A stretch of DNA of 64,000 nt. Source: JAQGMV01 sp963828715 (GTDB taxonomy: Bacteria; Pseudomonadota; Gammaproteobacteria; Burkholderiales; SG8-41). The notes beneath the pieces were generated by a model. That model worked only from the letters and a program-made list of their open reading frames with translations, made no database searches and was not told where the DNA came from. The stretch covers positions 62,001 through 126,000 of the forward strand of contig CAWHFX010000017.1 of NCBI GenBank assembly GCA_963828715.1, written 5' to 3'. This document shows, in pieces, positions 33,084 through 42,282 of the stretch (the stretch's first letter is position 1; each line of letters starts with the position of its first letter). The translations under genes were made by a program, and so were the position numbers.

Positions 33084-34310
33084 ATGATCCGCAACTTGCG
33101 CACGCAGCGCGACGACCAGCAATGGATGCTCGATCTCGCGCTCAACATGCGCGGACGAGTGCAGAACTTCGAAGGTGACGCGACCGAGCTCCCGCCCGGC
33201 AAGCGCGCGCGCAACTATCGGATGATTCCCAAGGTCTGGCGCCAGGAGGCCGAGCGCCATGAAGCGCTCGCAAAGCGGGCGCACGCGCGTGGGGCACGCG
33301 CGACCGCGACTGCGCATTACGATCACGCGATCGAAGCCTATCGCATGGCGCAGCATCCGATCTTCTACGACGACCACCCGGTGAAGCAGTATCTGTGCGG
33401 CAAGATGGCCGAGATGGTGGAGCGGCGCGCGGAAGTGGCTCCCTATCCGATCGAGCGCGTCGAGGTGCCGTTCGACGATGGCAAGACGATCTCGTGTCTC
33501 TTTCATCTGCTGCCGGATCGGCGCACGGCGCCGGTCGTGATCTATGTTCCGGGGATGGATCAGACGAAGGAGGCGTTCCCGCTGGCTACTCACAATGTCG
33601 GTCTGGATCGCGGCTTCCACGTGCTAGCGATGGACGGGCCGGGACAGGGCAGTTCGAACCTGCAGAAGATTCGAGCGGTCAAGGACAACTACGAGCGGGC
33701 GGGCGCAGCCGTCGTGTCGTATCTCGAGAAGCGCCCGGAAGTGGACAAGACAAAGATTGCAGCCTACGGCAGCAGCATGGGTAGCTACTGGTCGCTCCGG
33801 CTGGCGAGTTATGACCGCCGGATCGCTGCCGTCGCGAGCGCCGTAGCCTGTTTCAATCCGAACAACACGATCTTCACGCAGTGCTCGCCGCGCTTCAAGC
33901 AGATGTTCATGTACATGGCAGGTTACGAGGACGAGGCACGCTTCGACGTGGAAGTCGCGCGCGACATGACCGTGCGTGGTCATCTATCGGGCATCAAATG
34001 CCCGACTCTGCTATCGACCGGGGAGTTCGATCCGCTGTGTCCGCTGGAAGACACCATCGAGGCGTATGAGGAATTGACCGCGCCGAAGGAGCTGTGGGTT
34101 TTCGAGAACCAGTATCACCAGCAGCGCCGGTTGTCGAACCTCGGAGGCCTCGATAATTACGAATACATCTTCGACTGGCTGGGGCAGGTGTTCGAGCAGG
34201 GTTTGCCCGCGCAGCACCGGCGCATCGCCTACATACGGGAAAACGGCGACGGCCCGTGGGGTGAATGCGAATGGACGCCGACGGTGAGAGGCGGGGCCGC
34301 GTACTTCTGA
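33084..34310 (+). CDS. Alpha/beta hydrolase (DHPON-hydrolase/FrsA-like esterase)
   Basis: A 408-residue enzyme with a helical N-terminal cap of about 120 residues (HEALAKRAHARGARATATA) and an alpha/beta hydrolase core. The nucleophile is S231 in YGSSMGSYWS, the acid lies in STGEFDPLCPLED and the histidine in FENQYHQQRR. GMDQTKEAF and AMDGPGQGSS are family blocks seen in 2,6-dihydroxypseudooxynicotine hydrolase-like C-C hydrolases. It should hydrolyse a C-C or ester bond in the cytosol. GGAG lies before the ATG. The gene ends in a REP-like repeat region. Confidence 0.85.
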   Translation: MIRNLRTQRDDQQWMLDLALNMRGRVQNFEGDATELPPGKRARNYRMIPKVWRQEAERHEALAKRAHARGARATATAHYDHAIEAYRMAQHPIFYDDHPVKQYLCGKMAEMVERRAEVAPYPIERVEVPFDDGKTISCLFHLLPDRRTAPVVIYVPGMDQTKEAFPLATHNVGLDRGFHVLAMDGPGQGSSNLQKIRAVKDNYERAGAAVVSYLEKRPEVDKTKIAAYGSSMGSYWSLRLASYDRRIAAVASAVACFNPNNTIFTQCSPRFKQMFMYMAGYEDEARFDVEVARDMTVRGHLSGIKCPTLLSTGEFDPLCPLEDTIEAYEELTAPKELWVFENQYHQQRRLSNLGGLDNYEYIFDWLGQVFEQGLPAQHRRIAYIRENGDGPWGECEWTPTVRGGAAYF

Positions 34311-34326
34311 ACGTCAGTCCGCTGTT

Positions 34327-34446
34327 CCCCTCACCCCAACCCTCTCCCCAACTTGGGGCGAGGGCGGGTTTGAGCGCGGCGCGCGGCAGTAGAGCGCGTC
34401 TACGCAATTCCCTCTCCTCGAATCGGGATGAGGGCAGGGTGAGGGG
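34327..34446. repeat. Two REP-like repeats in opposite orientation (BIME-like)
   Basis: At 34327-34364 the plus strand reads CCCCTCACCCCAACCCTCTC then CCCAACTTGGGGCGAGGG. At 34410-34446 the same element is inverted (reverse complement CCCTCACCCTGCCCTCATCC then CGATTCGAGGAGAGGG). The pair lies between the converging stops of the hydrolase gene (16 bases away) and the ketopantoate-reductase-like gene (3 bases away), and could act as a bidirectional hairpin. Confidence 0.8.
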
Positions 34447-34448
34447 GC

Positions 34449-35522
34449 TTACTTGGCCTTCGCCCGATTCTTCGCAACCCACTCGTCGACCAGCGCGACC
34501 GTCTTGTCGACTTCCGCGTTCTGCATGCCTTTCGCTTTCGCGATGGTCTGCACGAGCCGATCGACACGCTCGATGTTGGGCGCACCGTTCGCGAGCGCGC
34601 GGGCGGCTGACGACGGGCTCTGCAGCGACAGTGCAGCCTGAGCGTACTTATCGAACGGCACCAGATCCTTCACGTCCGCGCCGAGCTTCCTGCACAGTTC
34701 GACCACCCAGTCGTAGACCGAACGCGACGTTTCCTTGTCCGTGTGCACCGCATCCTTGATCGTGCGCATGCCGTCCTTCTGTACGCAACGATAGTTGCCC
34801 GCGAGCAGCATGCTCCACTTCGCGAGCGGCACGAACACCGATTCGTGTACCTTGAGCTTTACCGGAAGCTCGATGCGAGTTCCGTCGCCGGCATCGAAAC
34901 GCGCCGCTTCGATTCCGTCCTGAAGGTCGCGCAGAATGGCCGTGTGCGCGTCCGCATCGAAGCGCGCCGATTTGAAGTTCGTCGGCAGTCGTACCTGCAG
35001 AACGTTGACCTTGTCTTCGGGCGGTCGGAACGCCTGCGGGTCCGGACTGCACAGTGTCATATACTTCGGATCGAAGCTGTCCCAGACCGTGGGATCCGTG
35101 TAGGCGGGCCTGCACGCGTCGAGCGGAATGGCGGGGATGCGCGCGAGATACGGCAGCGGCGGCATGTTCATGATGGACATGCACGGAACCCGTGCCTTCG
35201 CGACCGCGTCGAGCAACTCGCGCACGCCGGGCGAGCGATACTGCGGCTCCTGCATGGCGAGAACGACGAGATCGTAATCCTTGGGATCGACCCCTTGCGT
35301 GCCGCCGGCGGAGAGCTTGCCCGGGAGCTTGCGCGTGTCGATTTCGACGAGACCTTCGCGACCTTTCACGGGCATCCGGATGCGTGCGCCTTCTTGGTTG
35401 ATGAGGTCGGCTTCGGCAGGCAGGCAGATCAGCTTCACGGTGCTGCCCGCGGCGAGCAGTTTGGCGCCCAGCAGCGAGCCGTAGGACGCGCCCATGATCA
35501 GAATCTTGTAAGAGGCGGGCAT
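34449..35522 (-). CDS. 2-dehydropantoate 2-reductase (ketopantoate reductase) family protein
   Basis: A 357-residue oxidoreductase. The N-terminus YKILIMGASYGSLLGAKLLA is the NAD(P)-binding loop (GxxxG rather than GxGxxG), followed by GREGLVEIDT, YDLVVLAMQEPQ in the expected third strand and a helical C-terminal domain from about residue 220 with KLKVHESVFVPLAKWSMLLA. The family reduces ketopantoate or related 2-oxoacids. It is longer than PanE (about 300), and the helical part differs, so the substrate is probably not pantoate. GGAG sits upstream of ATG 35522. It is divergent from an MFS gene. Confidence 0.78.
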   Translation of the reverse strand: MPASYKILIMGASYGSLLGAKLLAAGSTVKLICLPAEADLINQEGARIRMPVKGREGLVEIDTRKLPGKLSAGGTQGVDPKDYDLVVLAMQEPQYRSPGVRELLDAVAKARVPCMSIMNMPPLPYLARIPAIPLDACRPAYTDPTVWDSFDPKYMTLCSPDPQAFRPPEDKVNVLQVRLPTNFKSARFDADAHTAILRDLQDGIEAARFDAGDGTRIELPVKLKVHESVFVPLAKWSMLLAGNYRCVQKDGMRTIKDAVHTDKETSRSVYDWVVELCRKLGADVKDLVPFDKYAQAALSLQSPSSAARALANGAPNIERVDRLVQTIAKAKGMQNAEVDKTVALVDEWVAKNRAKAK

Positions 35523-35631
35523 GTATATCTCCGGAATTGAAAGCGTATAGGCTGAATGGTACCGCACTTTGAGGCGCCGCTTGTGAATCGCGGCAGATCG
35601 TTTCGCATGGCGAAATGAGCGCAAGCCGCTG

Positions 35632-36873
35632 ATGCCGCGTCTCTCCGGTCAGCGGCTCGTTCTTGCCGTCTGCGGCGCGCAGGTGATGGTTCAGATCGGC
35701 GCGTTCTTCTGGCCTGCGCTGCTGCCGCGGCTCGCCCCGCTCTGGCAGCTTTCGAATGCCGAAGCCGGCTGGATCACGGCCGCTTTCTATGGCGCGTACA
35801 TGTTGTCCGTACCGGTGCTGGTTACGCTCACCGATCGCGTCGACGTGAAGCGCGTCTATCTGTTCGGCGTTGCCTGCACGGTGGCAGGTCATCTCGTTTT
35901 CGCGCTCGCTGCACACGGCTTCTGGTCGGCGCTCCTCACGCGCGCACTGGCCGGGATAGGCTGGGCCGGAACCTACATGACGGGCGTCAAGCTGCTCGCC
36001 GATCAGGTCGATGCGAAGCTCATGTCGCGTGCGGTCACGGGCCATGCTGCGAGCATCGGCATCTCCGGCGCGCTGTCGTTCGCATGCGCCGAGCTGCTGG
36101 CCGATCACTTCGGCTGGCCATCGGCGTTCATCGTGGCGTCGGCGAGTGCGCTGGTAGCCTGGCTCGTCGTCGCGCTGGGTGCGCCTCCACGCAAACCGGC
36201 GGCTGCGGCCTCGGACGGCGGCGGACTGTTCGATTTTCGCGTGGTGCTGCGCAACCGGTCGGCGATGGCCTACGCGCAGGCGTATTGCGTTCACACGCTC
36301 GAAATGAATGCGCTGCGCGGCTGGGGTGTTGCGTTCCTCGGCTACGTCGCTGCGAGCACGGGGGCAGCCGACGCGTTGCTCTCACCGAGTTTCGTGCTGA
36401 CGGCACTCGGACTGGTCGGCACCGCTGCCAGCGTACTCGGGAACGAAGCCGCGATACGGCTCGGCCGCAAGCGGCTCGTGTCTGCCGCCCTCCTTGGATC
36501 CATCGTCGTGGCGGCGAGCATCGGCAGCGTGGGAACGATTTCATATTCGCTGGCCGTCGCACTGCTCATGGTCTACGGCTTCGTCGTATGGCTGGATTCC
36601 TCGTCGCTCACGGCCGGTGCGGCGGGCACTGCGGAACCGTCCCGGCGCGGCGCGACGCTCGCGGTGCACTCGACGCTTGGCTATGCGGGCGGTTTCATCG
36701 GTCCGCTCATGATCGGCTACACGCTCGATTTCGCCGGCGGCATGTCGCGCGCCGGCTGGAGCATGGCGTTCCTGCTCATCGCGATTCTGAGCGTCCTTGC
36801 GCTTGCGGCGTTCTGGATCATGCGTCCACGGGAGCTGGCGGGCGACCGCGCGACGGAGTCGGCGCGGAACTGA
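35632..36873 (+). CDS. MFS transporter
   Basis: 413 residues with 12 predicted membrane segments, such as LAVCGAQVMVQIGAFFWPAL, GAYMLSVPVLVTL and SLAVALLMVYGFVVWL. After TM2, TLTDRVDVKRVYLFG corresponds to MFS motif A in degenerate form. The layout resembles the NarK/CynX-like branch that takes up small organic anions. It starts 109 bases from the divergent ketopantoate-reductase-like gene and might move its substrate. The start at ATG 35632 lacks a strong ribosome site, but the next candidates would cut into TM1. Confidence 0.85.
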   Translation: MPRLSGQRLVLAVCGAQVMVQIGAFFWPALLPRLAPLWQLSNAEAGWITAAFYGAYMLSVPVLVTLTDRVDVKRVYLFGVACTVAGHLVFALAAHGFWSALLTRALAGIGWAGTYMTGVKLLADQVDAKLMSRAVTGHAASIGISGALSFACAELLADHFGWPSAFIVASASALVAWLVVALGAPPRKPAAAASDGGGLFDFRVVLRNRSAMAYAQAYCVHTLEMNALRGWGVAFLGYVAASTGAADALLSPSFVLTALGLVGTAASVLGNEAAIRLGRKRLVSAALLGSIVVAASIGSVGTISYSLAVALLMVYGFVVWLDSSSLTAGAAGTAEPSRRGATLAVHSTLGYAGGFIGPLMIGYTLDFAGGMSRAGWSMAFLLIAILSVLALAAFWIMRPRELAGDRATESARN

Positions 36874-37071
36874 AGACACCTTACCTTTGTCGCGACGAGG
36901 TGCGTGCATCGACACGCGAGTGCTCAGCATGAAAGGTTCCTCCCTGCTCGGAACCGACCGCGGCGCGCCGGTTCCGCCCGGCGGTTCTATTGGGCCGCCG
37001 ACTGTGCCAAGATTGCGCTCCTGCCGCTCCGCGTGTCTGTGGGAGCGCCATCAGAAACGGGAGAGGACCCA

Positions 37072-37794
37072 ATGACGACCAAAGACATCCGCATCAAATC
37101 GAGCTCGGGTGGAGGAGAGTTCGACTGCTACATCGCCCTGCCCGACGGAAACGCGAAAGTGCCTGCGATCGTGCTGGCGTCGGCCGTGCACGGCGTCGAC
37201 AAAGACATTCGCGACATCGCCGACGAATTCGCAGCGCAGGGCTATATCGCTGCGGCGCCGGATCTCTTCTGGCGCACGGTGCCGGGCCCGCTCGGCCGCG
37301 ACGACGAACGCACCCGGAGCCGTTCGCAGCCGCGGCTCCAGCGCATAAAGGAGGGTGAAACAGACTTGACCGATACGCTGGCCGAACTGCGCAAGGAACC
37401 GCGCTTCAACGGCCGTGCGGCGACGATGGGCTTCTGCTACGGTGGACCGTACGCGATCCTCGGCCCGAAGCGGCTCGGCTTCGAAGGCGGCGTCTCGTGC
37501 CACGGCACGCAGCTCATTGACTACATCAAGGACCTCGAGGGCGTGACGGCGCCCGTATGCATCATCTGGGGTGACCAGGACCATGCAGCGCCGCCGCCGG
37601 TGCAGGAGGCCTACCGCGAAGTGCCGAAGCGCATGAAGAACGTCGAGGTCGATATCTTCCCCGGCATTCAGCATGGCTACATGATGCCCGGCAGCGCGAA
37701 GGCATTCGACCGCAAGACCCGCGAGTTCTCGATGGGACGCGCGCTCGCGATACTCAACGGGTTGCGTGGGGAATCGTTGCGGAAGGCGTCCTGA
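37072..37794 (+). CDS. Dienelactone hydrolase family protein
   Basis: A 240-residue alpha/beta hydrolase with the dienelactone hydrolase triad: C122 in MGFCYGGPYA (G-x-C-x-G-G), D170 in WGDQDHAAPP and H201 in PGIQHGYMMPG. Length is normal for the family (about 230-250). It hydrolyses dienelactones of chlorocatechol pathways or other esters and lactones. No signal peptide. GAGAGGACCC precedes ATG 37072. The next gene, a Bug, starts 23 bases later, so they are probably one transcript with the Bug protein delivering a substrate. Confidence 0.9.
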   Translation: MTTKDIRIKSSSGGGEFDCYIALPDGNAKVPAIVLASAVHGVDKDIRDIADEFAAQGYIAAAPDLFWRTVPGPLGRDDERTRSRSQPRLQRIKEGETDLTDTLAELRKEPRFNGRAATMGFCYGGPYAILGPKRLGFEGGVSCHGTQLIDYIKDLEGVTAPVCIIWGDQDHAAPPPVQEAYREVPKRMKNVEVDIFPGIQHGYMMPGSAKAFDRKTREFSMGRALAILNGLRGESLRKAS

Positions 37795-37817
37795 CGCGGG
37801 CAGCGGGGCACGCAGCC

Positions 37818-38804
37818 ATGCAAGCAACCCGCAGTCTGACGGTACGTGCCGCACTGGCGTGTGCCTTCTTTGCATTACCCGCAGTGTCATCCGCCGCCGA
37901 ACAGACATGGCCCACGAAGCCCGTGCGCGTCGTCGTGCCGTTCGCGGCGGGCGGGGGCACGGACAGCATCGCCCGCGCGCTCGGACAGAAGCTGGCCGAG
38001 ACGTTCGGCCAGCAATTCATCGTCGATAACCGCGCCGGCGCAGGCGGGACGATAGGCGCCGAGATGGTGGCGCGCGCAGCCCCCGACGGTTACACGCTCA
38101 GCATGGTGTCGGCGAGCTATGGCGCGAATCCTGCGCTCTACAAGCTTCCCTACGACCCGGTGAAAGGCATCACGCCGATCAATCTGCTCGCGGTGGGACC
38201 GCTGGTGCTGATCGGCAACTTGAAGGTGCCGGCGGCCAGTCTGAAGGAGTTGATCGCGGTCGCGCGCGCCAAACCGAACAGTCTCACGTACGGTTCAACC
38301 GGTGTCGGCAGCATTGCGCATCTTGTCGGTGCGATGTTTACGCAGATGAGCGGTGCCGAGATGGTTCACGTCCCGTACAAGGGCGTCGCGCCGGCGCTCG
38401 TCGACATGCTCGGTGGCAATCTCGATCTCGGCTACTACACGGCCGTCGCCGTCGTGCCGCACGTGAAGGCCGGCAGACTGCGTGCGTACGGCGTCACCAC
38501 GGAAAAGCGGATCGATGCGCTGCCGGGCGTACCGGCGATCGGCGAAGTCGTCAGCGGCTACGCCGCCGAGCATTGGTACGGCTTGTGGGGCCCGCGCGGC
38601 ATGCCGCGGGACCTCGTGATGCGCCTCAATCAGGCGGTGAACAAGGCGCTCGAGTCAGCGGATGTGCGCGATCGCATCGTGGCGGATGGGTTCGTGCCGA
38701 CGCAATCCCCGCCGGAAGAGTTCGGTGCGCGGCTGGCGAAGGATGTCGCGCGCTGGCAGGACGTCGTGAAGCGCGCGAACATCAAGATCGACGTGCACGG
38801 GTAA
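37818..38804 (+). CDS. Bug/TctC family periplasmic substrate-binding protein
   Basis: A 328-residue protein with signal peptide (ALACAFFALPAVSSAAE), WPTKPVRVVVPFAAGGGTD, IVDNRAGAGGTIGAEM, VPYKGVAPA, ALPGVPAIGEVVSGY and the ending WQDVVKRANIKIDVHG. Complete. It is placed 23 bases after a dienelactone hydrolase gene. The stop is followed after 29 bases by a 96-bp module in the same orientation. Confidence 0.9.
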   Translation: MQATRSLTVRAALACAFFALPAVSSAAEQTWPTKPVRVVVPFAAGGGTDSIARALGQKLAETFGQQFIVDNRAGAGGTIGAEMVARAAPDGYTLSMVSASYGANPALYKLPYDPVKGITPINLLAVGPLVLIGNLKVPAASLKELIAVARAKPNSLTYGSTGVGSIAHLVGAMFTQMSGAEMVHVPYKGVAPALVDMLGGNLDLGYYTAVAVVPHVKAGRLRAYGVTTEKRIDALPGVPAIGEVVSGYAAEHWYGLWGPRGMPRDLVMRLNQAVNKALESADVRDRIVADGFVPTQSPPEEFGARLAKDVARWQDVVKRANIKIDVHG

Positions 38805-38833
38805 TCACCGATATTTAGCACGACCTCCGATCT

Positions 38834-38926
38834 GGTGAGCGGCGCGCCTGGGACAGGCTGTCGCCGCGAACGTGACATTCGAGCGCCAGTCAGAACTCTC
38901 GTCCGAACGTACGAGGGTCAGAGCGG
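38834..38926 (+). repeat. 96-bp module (locus 3, single copy)
   Basis: One well-preserved unit: GGTGAGCGGCG, GGGACAGGCTGTC, CGCGAACGTGACATTCGAGC, GTCAGAACTCTCGTCCGA, ACGTACGAGGGTCAGAGCGG. It fills the gap between the Bug stop (29 bases before) and the phosphoketolase stop codon, which begins at the very next base on the other strand. Confidence 0.85.
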
Positions 38927-41338
38927 TTATGTCTCCGGTCCGCGTATGTCCGTGGTCCTCTGCCATTTCCAGTTGCTGATTTCCGGCATGTCTTCGCCGT
39001 ATCGTTCGATGTGCATCTTGTGATCGAGCAGCCGGTCGCGCAGCCATTGCCTGGAGTGCGCCGCGCGCGAGCCCAGGCTCGGCACACGATCGATCACGTC
39101 TCCCACGAGATGAAAGCGGTCGAGGTCGTTCAGAACCACCATATCGAACGGCGTCGTCGTTGTGCCGTTTTCCTTGAAGCCGCGCACGTGGATCTGATCG
39201 TGATTGGTGCGGCGATACGTGAGGCGATGGATCAGCCACGGGTAACCGTGGAAAGCGAAGATGATCGGCTTGTCCTTCGTGAAGAGCGTGTCGAAGTCGC
39301 GATCGGCCAACCCGTGCGGATGCTCGCTTTCGGGCTGTAGCCGCATCAGGTCCACGACGTTGATCACGCGGATCCTGAGATGCGGAAAGTGCTCGTGCAG
39401 GATCTGCACGGCGGCGAGTGTCTCGAGTGTCGGTATGTCGCCGCAGCACGCCATCACGACATCGGGATCGCCGCCTTCGTCGTTGCTCGCCCACTCCCAC
39501 ATGCCGAGGCCGGCGGTGCAATGCTTGATCGCCGCATCCATATCCAGCCATTGCAGCGCCGGCTGTTTCCCGGCAACGATGACGTTGACGTAGTTGCGGC
39601 TGCGCAGGCAGTGGTCGGTGACCGACAGCAGCGTGTTCGCGTCGGGCGGCAGGTAGACGCGGATGATCGCGGCTTTCTTGTTCGAGACGACGTCGAGGAA
39701 GCCGGGGTCCTGATGGCTGAAGCCGTTGTGGTCCTGCCGCCACACGTGCGAAGAAAGAAGGTAATTGAGCGAGGCCACGGGACGGCGCCAGGGGATGTGT
39801 CTCGCTTCCTCCAGCCATTTCGCGTGCTGGTTGAACATCGAGTCGACGATGTGGATGAACGCTTCGTAGCACGAGAAGAATCCATGCCGGCCGGTCAGCA
39901 GATAGCCTTCGAGCCAGCCTTCGCACTGGTGCTCCGACAGCATTTCCATGACGCGGCCGTCCGGCGCGACGTGCTCGTCGCCGGGAACGATGTTCGCGAC
40001 CGATGCCCTGTTCGTCACCTCGAACACCGCGTCCCAGCGATTCGATGACGTCTCATCCGGGCTGAACACGCGGAAGTTGCGCGCGCGCTCGTTCAGGCGC
40101 AGCACGTCGCGAATCATCGCGCCCTGTACGCGGGTTGCTTCCAGGGTAACTGTTCCAGGAGACGAAACCTCGACCGCGTAATCGCGAAAGTCGGGCAGGC
40201 GCAGATCGCGCAGCAGGAGGCCGCCGTTCGCATGCGGGTTAGCGCCCATGCGCCGGGCGCCTTGGGGCGCGAGCTCCGCCAGCGCGGGGCGCAGCGTTCC
40301 GTTTTCGTCGAAGAGCTCCTCCGGACGGTAGCTCCGCATCCACGCCTCGAGCATCTTCAGATGCTCCGGTTTCTCGGCGAGCCCGGCGAGCGGTACCTGA
40401 TGCGCGCGAAACGTGCCTTCGACCGCCTTGCCGTCGACCGTTTTCGGCCCGGTCCAGCCTTTCGGAGTGACGAGGATGATCATCGGCCACAGCGGACGTG
40501 CGCGGAATCCGTTCGTGCGCGCATCTTTCTGGATACGCTTCACCTCTCCGAGCACCTCGTCGAGCGTCGCAGCCATCGCCTGATGCATGGCCATCGGCTC
40601 GTCGCCCTCGACGAAATAGGGGCGATAACCGTAGCCTCGGAACAGCGCTTCGAGCTCTTCACGTGGAATGCGCGACAGCACGGTCGGCCCGGCGATCTTG
40701 TAACCGTTGAGGTGCAGTATGGGCAGTACCGCGCCGTCGGTCGCCGGGTTCAGAAATTTGTTCGAGTGCCAGCTCGTCGCGAGCGGACCTGTCTCGGCTT
40801 CGCCGTCGCCCACCACGCAGGCGACGATGAGATCCGGGTTGTCGAAGGCGGCACCGAAGGAATGCGAGAGCGAATAGCCGAGCTCACCGCCTTCATTGAT
40901 GGAACCAGGAGTGGCCGCCGCCGCGTGGCTGGGAATGCCGCCCGGAAAGGAAAACTGCTTGAAAAGCTTCTTCATCCCCGGTTCGTCTTGCGAGATGTCG
41001 GGATAGAGCTCGCTATACGTGCCTTCCAGGTACGTGTTCGCCACCACCGCCGGTCCGCCGTGCCCGGGCCCCGTCACGAAGATCATGTCGAGGTCGTCCC
41101 GTTTCACGATCCGATTGAGGTGCACGTAAACGAAATTGAGGCCGGGTGTCGTACCCCAGTGCCCCAGGAGCCGCGGTTTCGTGTCCGCGAGGGTGAGCGG
41201 CTTCCTGAGGAGAGGGTTGTCCAGCAGATAGATCTGTCCGACCGAGAGGTAGTTCGCGGCGCGCCAGTACGCGTCCATGTTCCGCAGCAGATCGGCCGAC
41301 AATGTCGGTTGCGCGACGTGCGCGCTGCTTGCTTTCAT
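38927..41338 (-). CDS. xfp: Xylulose-5-phosphate/fructose-6-phosphate phosphoketolase
   Basis: An 803-residue ThDP enzyme, full length for the family. GHWGTTPGLNFVYVHLNR, FVTGPGHGGPAVVANTYLEG and EGGELGYSLSHSFGAAFDNP are phosphoketolase signatures. VVGDGEAETGPLATSWHSNK binds ThDP-Mg, and QDHNGFSHQDPGF is the conserved C-terminal motif. It splits X5P or F6P with phosphate to acetyl phosphate and a smaller sugar phosphate. The start overlaps the stop of an acetate kinase fragment (ATGA), with an AGGAGC ribosome site. Acetyl phosphate would normally be used by that kinase or by phosphotransacetylase. Confidence 0.95.
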   Translation of the reverse strand: MKASSAHVAQPTLSADLLRNMDAYWRAANYLSVGQIYLLDNPLLRKPLTLADTKPRLLGHWGTTPGLNFVYVHLNRIVKRDDLDMIFVTGPGHGGPAVVANTYLEGTYSELYPDISQDEPGMKKLFKQFSFPGGIPSHAAAATPGSINEGGELGYSLSHSFGAAFDNPDLIVACVVGDGEAETGPLATSWHSNKFLNPATDGAVLPILHLNGYKIAGPTVLSRIPREELEALFRGYGYRPYFVEGDEPMAMHQAMAATLDEVLGEVKRIQKDARTNGFRARPLWPMIILVTPKGWTGPKTVDGKAVEGTFRAHQVPLAGLAEKPEHLKMLEAWMRSYRPEELFDENGTLRPALAELAPQGARRMGANPHANGGLLLRDLRLPDFRDYAVEVSSPGTVTLEATRVQGAMIRDVLRLNERARNFRVFSPDETSSNRWDAVFEVTNRASVANIVPGDEHVAPDGRVMEMLSEHQCEGWLEGYLLTGRHGFFSCYEAFIHIVDSMFNQHAKWLEEARHIPWRRPVASLNYLLSSHVWRQDHNGFSHQDPGFLDVVSNKKAAIIRVYLPPDANTLLSVTDHCLRSRNYVNVIVAGKQPALQWLDMDAAIKHCTAGLGMWEWASNDEGGDPDVVMACCGDIPTLETLAAVQILHEHFPHLRIRVINVVDLMRLQPESEHPHGLADRDFDTLFTKDKPIIFAFHGYPWLIHRLTYRRTNHDQIHVRGFKENGTTTTPFDMVVLNDLDRFHLVGDVIDRVPSLGSRAAHSRQWLRDRLLDHKMHIERYGEDMPEISNWKWQRTTDIRGPET

Positions 41339-41502
41339 CGTGATGCTCCTGATGTCGTGCCGGAGCGCAGGACGCGGCAGACGCTCTTCGCAATCATGCG
41401 TTCTTCGTCGGTCGCGATGACGCGCACCGCGATGCGCGAGCCATGCGCGTTGATGATGCCGGCGTTCTCAGCGTTGAGGCTGCTGTCCCGCGGCTCGTTC
41501 AT
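41335..41502 (-). pseudogene. ackA: Acetate kinase C-terminal remnant
   Basis: About 55 codons read DSSLNAENAGIINAHGSRIA and VRVIATDEERMIAKSVCRVL. This is the end of acetate kinase, where S-x-V-x-V-x-V-I-P-T-D/N-E-E-x-x-I-A precedes the C-terminus. The other 340 residues, including the nucleotide and acetyl-phosphate sites, are missing. The stop overlaps the phosphoketolase ATG, as in an intact ackA-xfp operon. The HAD gene ends 4 bases before the fragment, so the deletion removed most of ackA cleanly. The short ORF MNEPRDSSLN might still be translated for coupling. Confidence 0.72.
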
Positions 41503-41506
41503 GACG

Positions 41507-42193
41507 TCACGTATGCGGTGCGGCGGCAAGATACGCCGCAAGATCGTGATCGACGATGTCACCGATGCGCTCGAGCGTGATGTCGGCGGCCGGATAGAGC
41601 GCCACGTTCTGCGGATCGAGCGCGTAATGGCCCTGACGCACGAATACGGTGGTCACGCGCGCCTGCCATACGTGTTTCATGGCCGTGAGAATGCGCAGCT
41701 TGTCATCGAACATGACGTAGTGCCGCGCCGGGTAACGCCGCTCGATGTCGTCGAGCACCGTCTCCTTGTGAATGTAGATGAGCACGTGTCCGTGCAATGC
41801 ATCCCACAGGCCCGAGCGCTGCACCTTGCGCGGCTGAAACACGACGTCGCCGTCGGACACGATCACCGTCGCGCCCCAGCGGGAAACATGGGCGATGGCG
41901 TCGAATGCGCCCGGGTAGACGCGTTCAAAGAAAGGATAGTCGACGAGAAAAGACGACATGAGGAGCAGGCGCGGATCGTTGTCCAGCTCGAGTCTGTAGC
42001 GCTGCAATGCCCCGAGGTAATCGACGTAGCCCAACTCCGCGCGTAGCGCCTCGAGGATCTCACCGTAACGGTCGCAGCTCGCAGCGCCGAACGTCTGCTT
42101 CAGGTGATCGTGCAGGTCGCTGAGTACGCGGTCGTTATCGAGAAGCGTATTGTCGACGTCGAAGAGAAAGGCGATGTCATGCGGTGCATGCAT
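41507..42193 (-). CDS. HAD family hydrolase
   Basis: A 228-residue protein with HAD motif I in FLFDVDNTLLDNDRV (nucleophile Asp and acid Asp), a helical cap around residues 30-90, motif II in VIVSDGDVVFQPRK and motif III/IV in HYVMFDDKLRIL. These phosphatases act on sugar phosphates, nucleotides or others. It precedes the ackA remnant and xfp on the same strand, so a role in sugar-phosphate or acetyl-phosphate metabolism is plausible. ATG 42193 is used; an upstream ATG (MGSSSGTVT) would add nine residues. Confidence 0.83.
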   Translation of the reverse strand: MHAPHDIAFLFDVDNTLLDNDRVLSDLHDHLKQTFGAASCDRYGEILEALRAELGYVDYLGALQRYRLELDNDPRLLLMSSFLVDYPFFERVYPGAFDAIAHVSRWGATVIVSDGDVVFQPRKVQRSGLWDALHGHVLIYIHKETVLDDIERRYPARHYVMFDDKLRILTAMKHVWQARVTTVFVRQGHYALDPQNVALYPAADITLERIGDIVDHDLAAYLAAAPHT

Positions 42194-42282
42194 AGTGACC
42201 GTTCCACTGCTGGAACCCATGGGGCATCGTTTGCCCCTCGAGAGTTCCGTGCTGATCGAATCGGTAATTCGTGGAGGGCGCG

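Noticed and set aside
40232..42046. Open frame of 604 codons on the plus strand
   Set aside because: It is antisense to the phosphoketolase, ackA remnant and HAD genes and shows Arg/His/Val-rich shadow composition; the minus-strand genes match known families.
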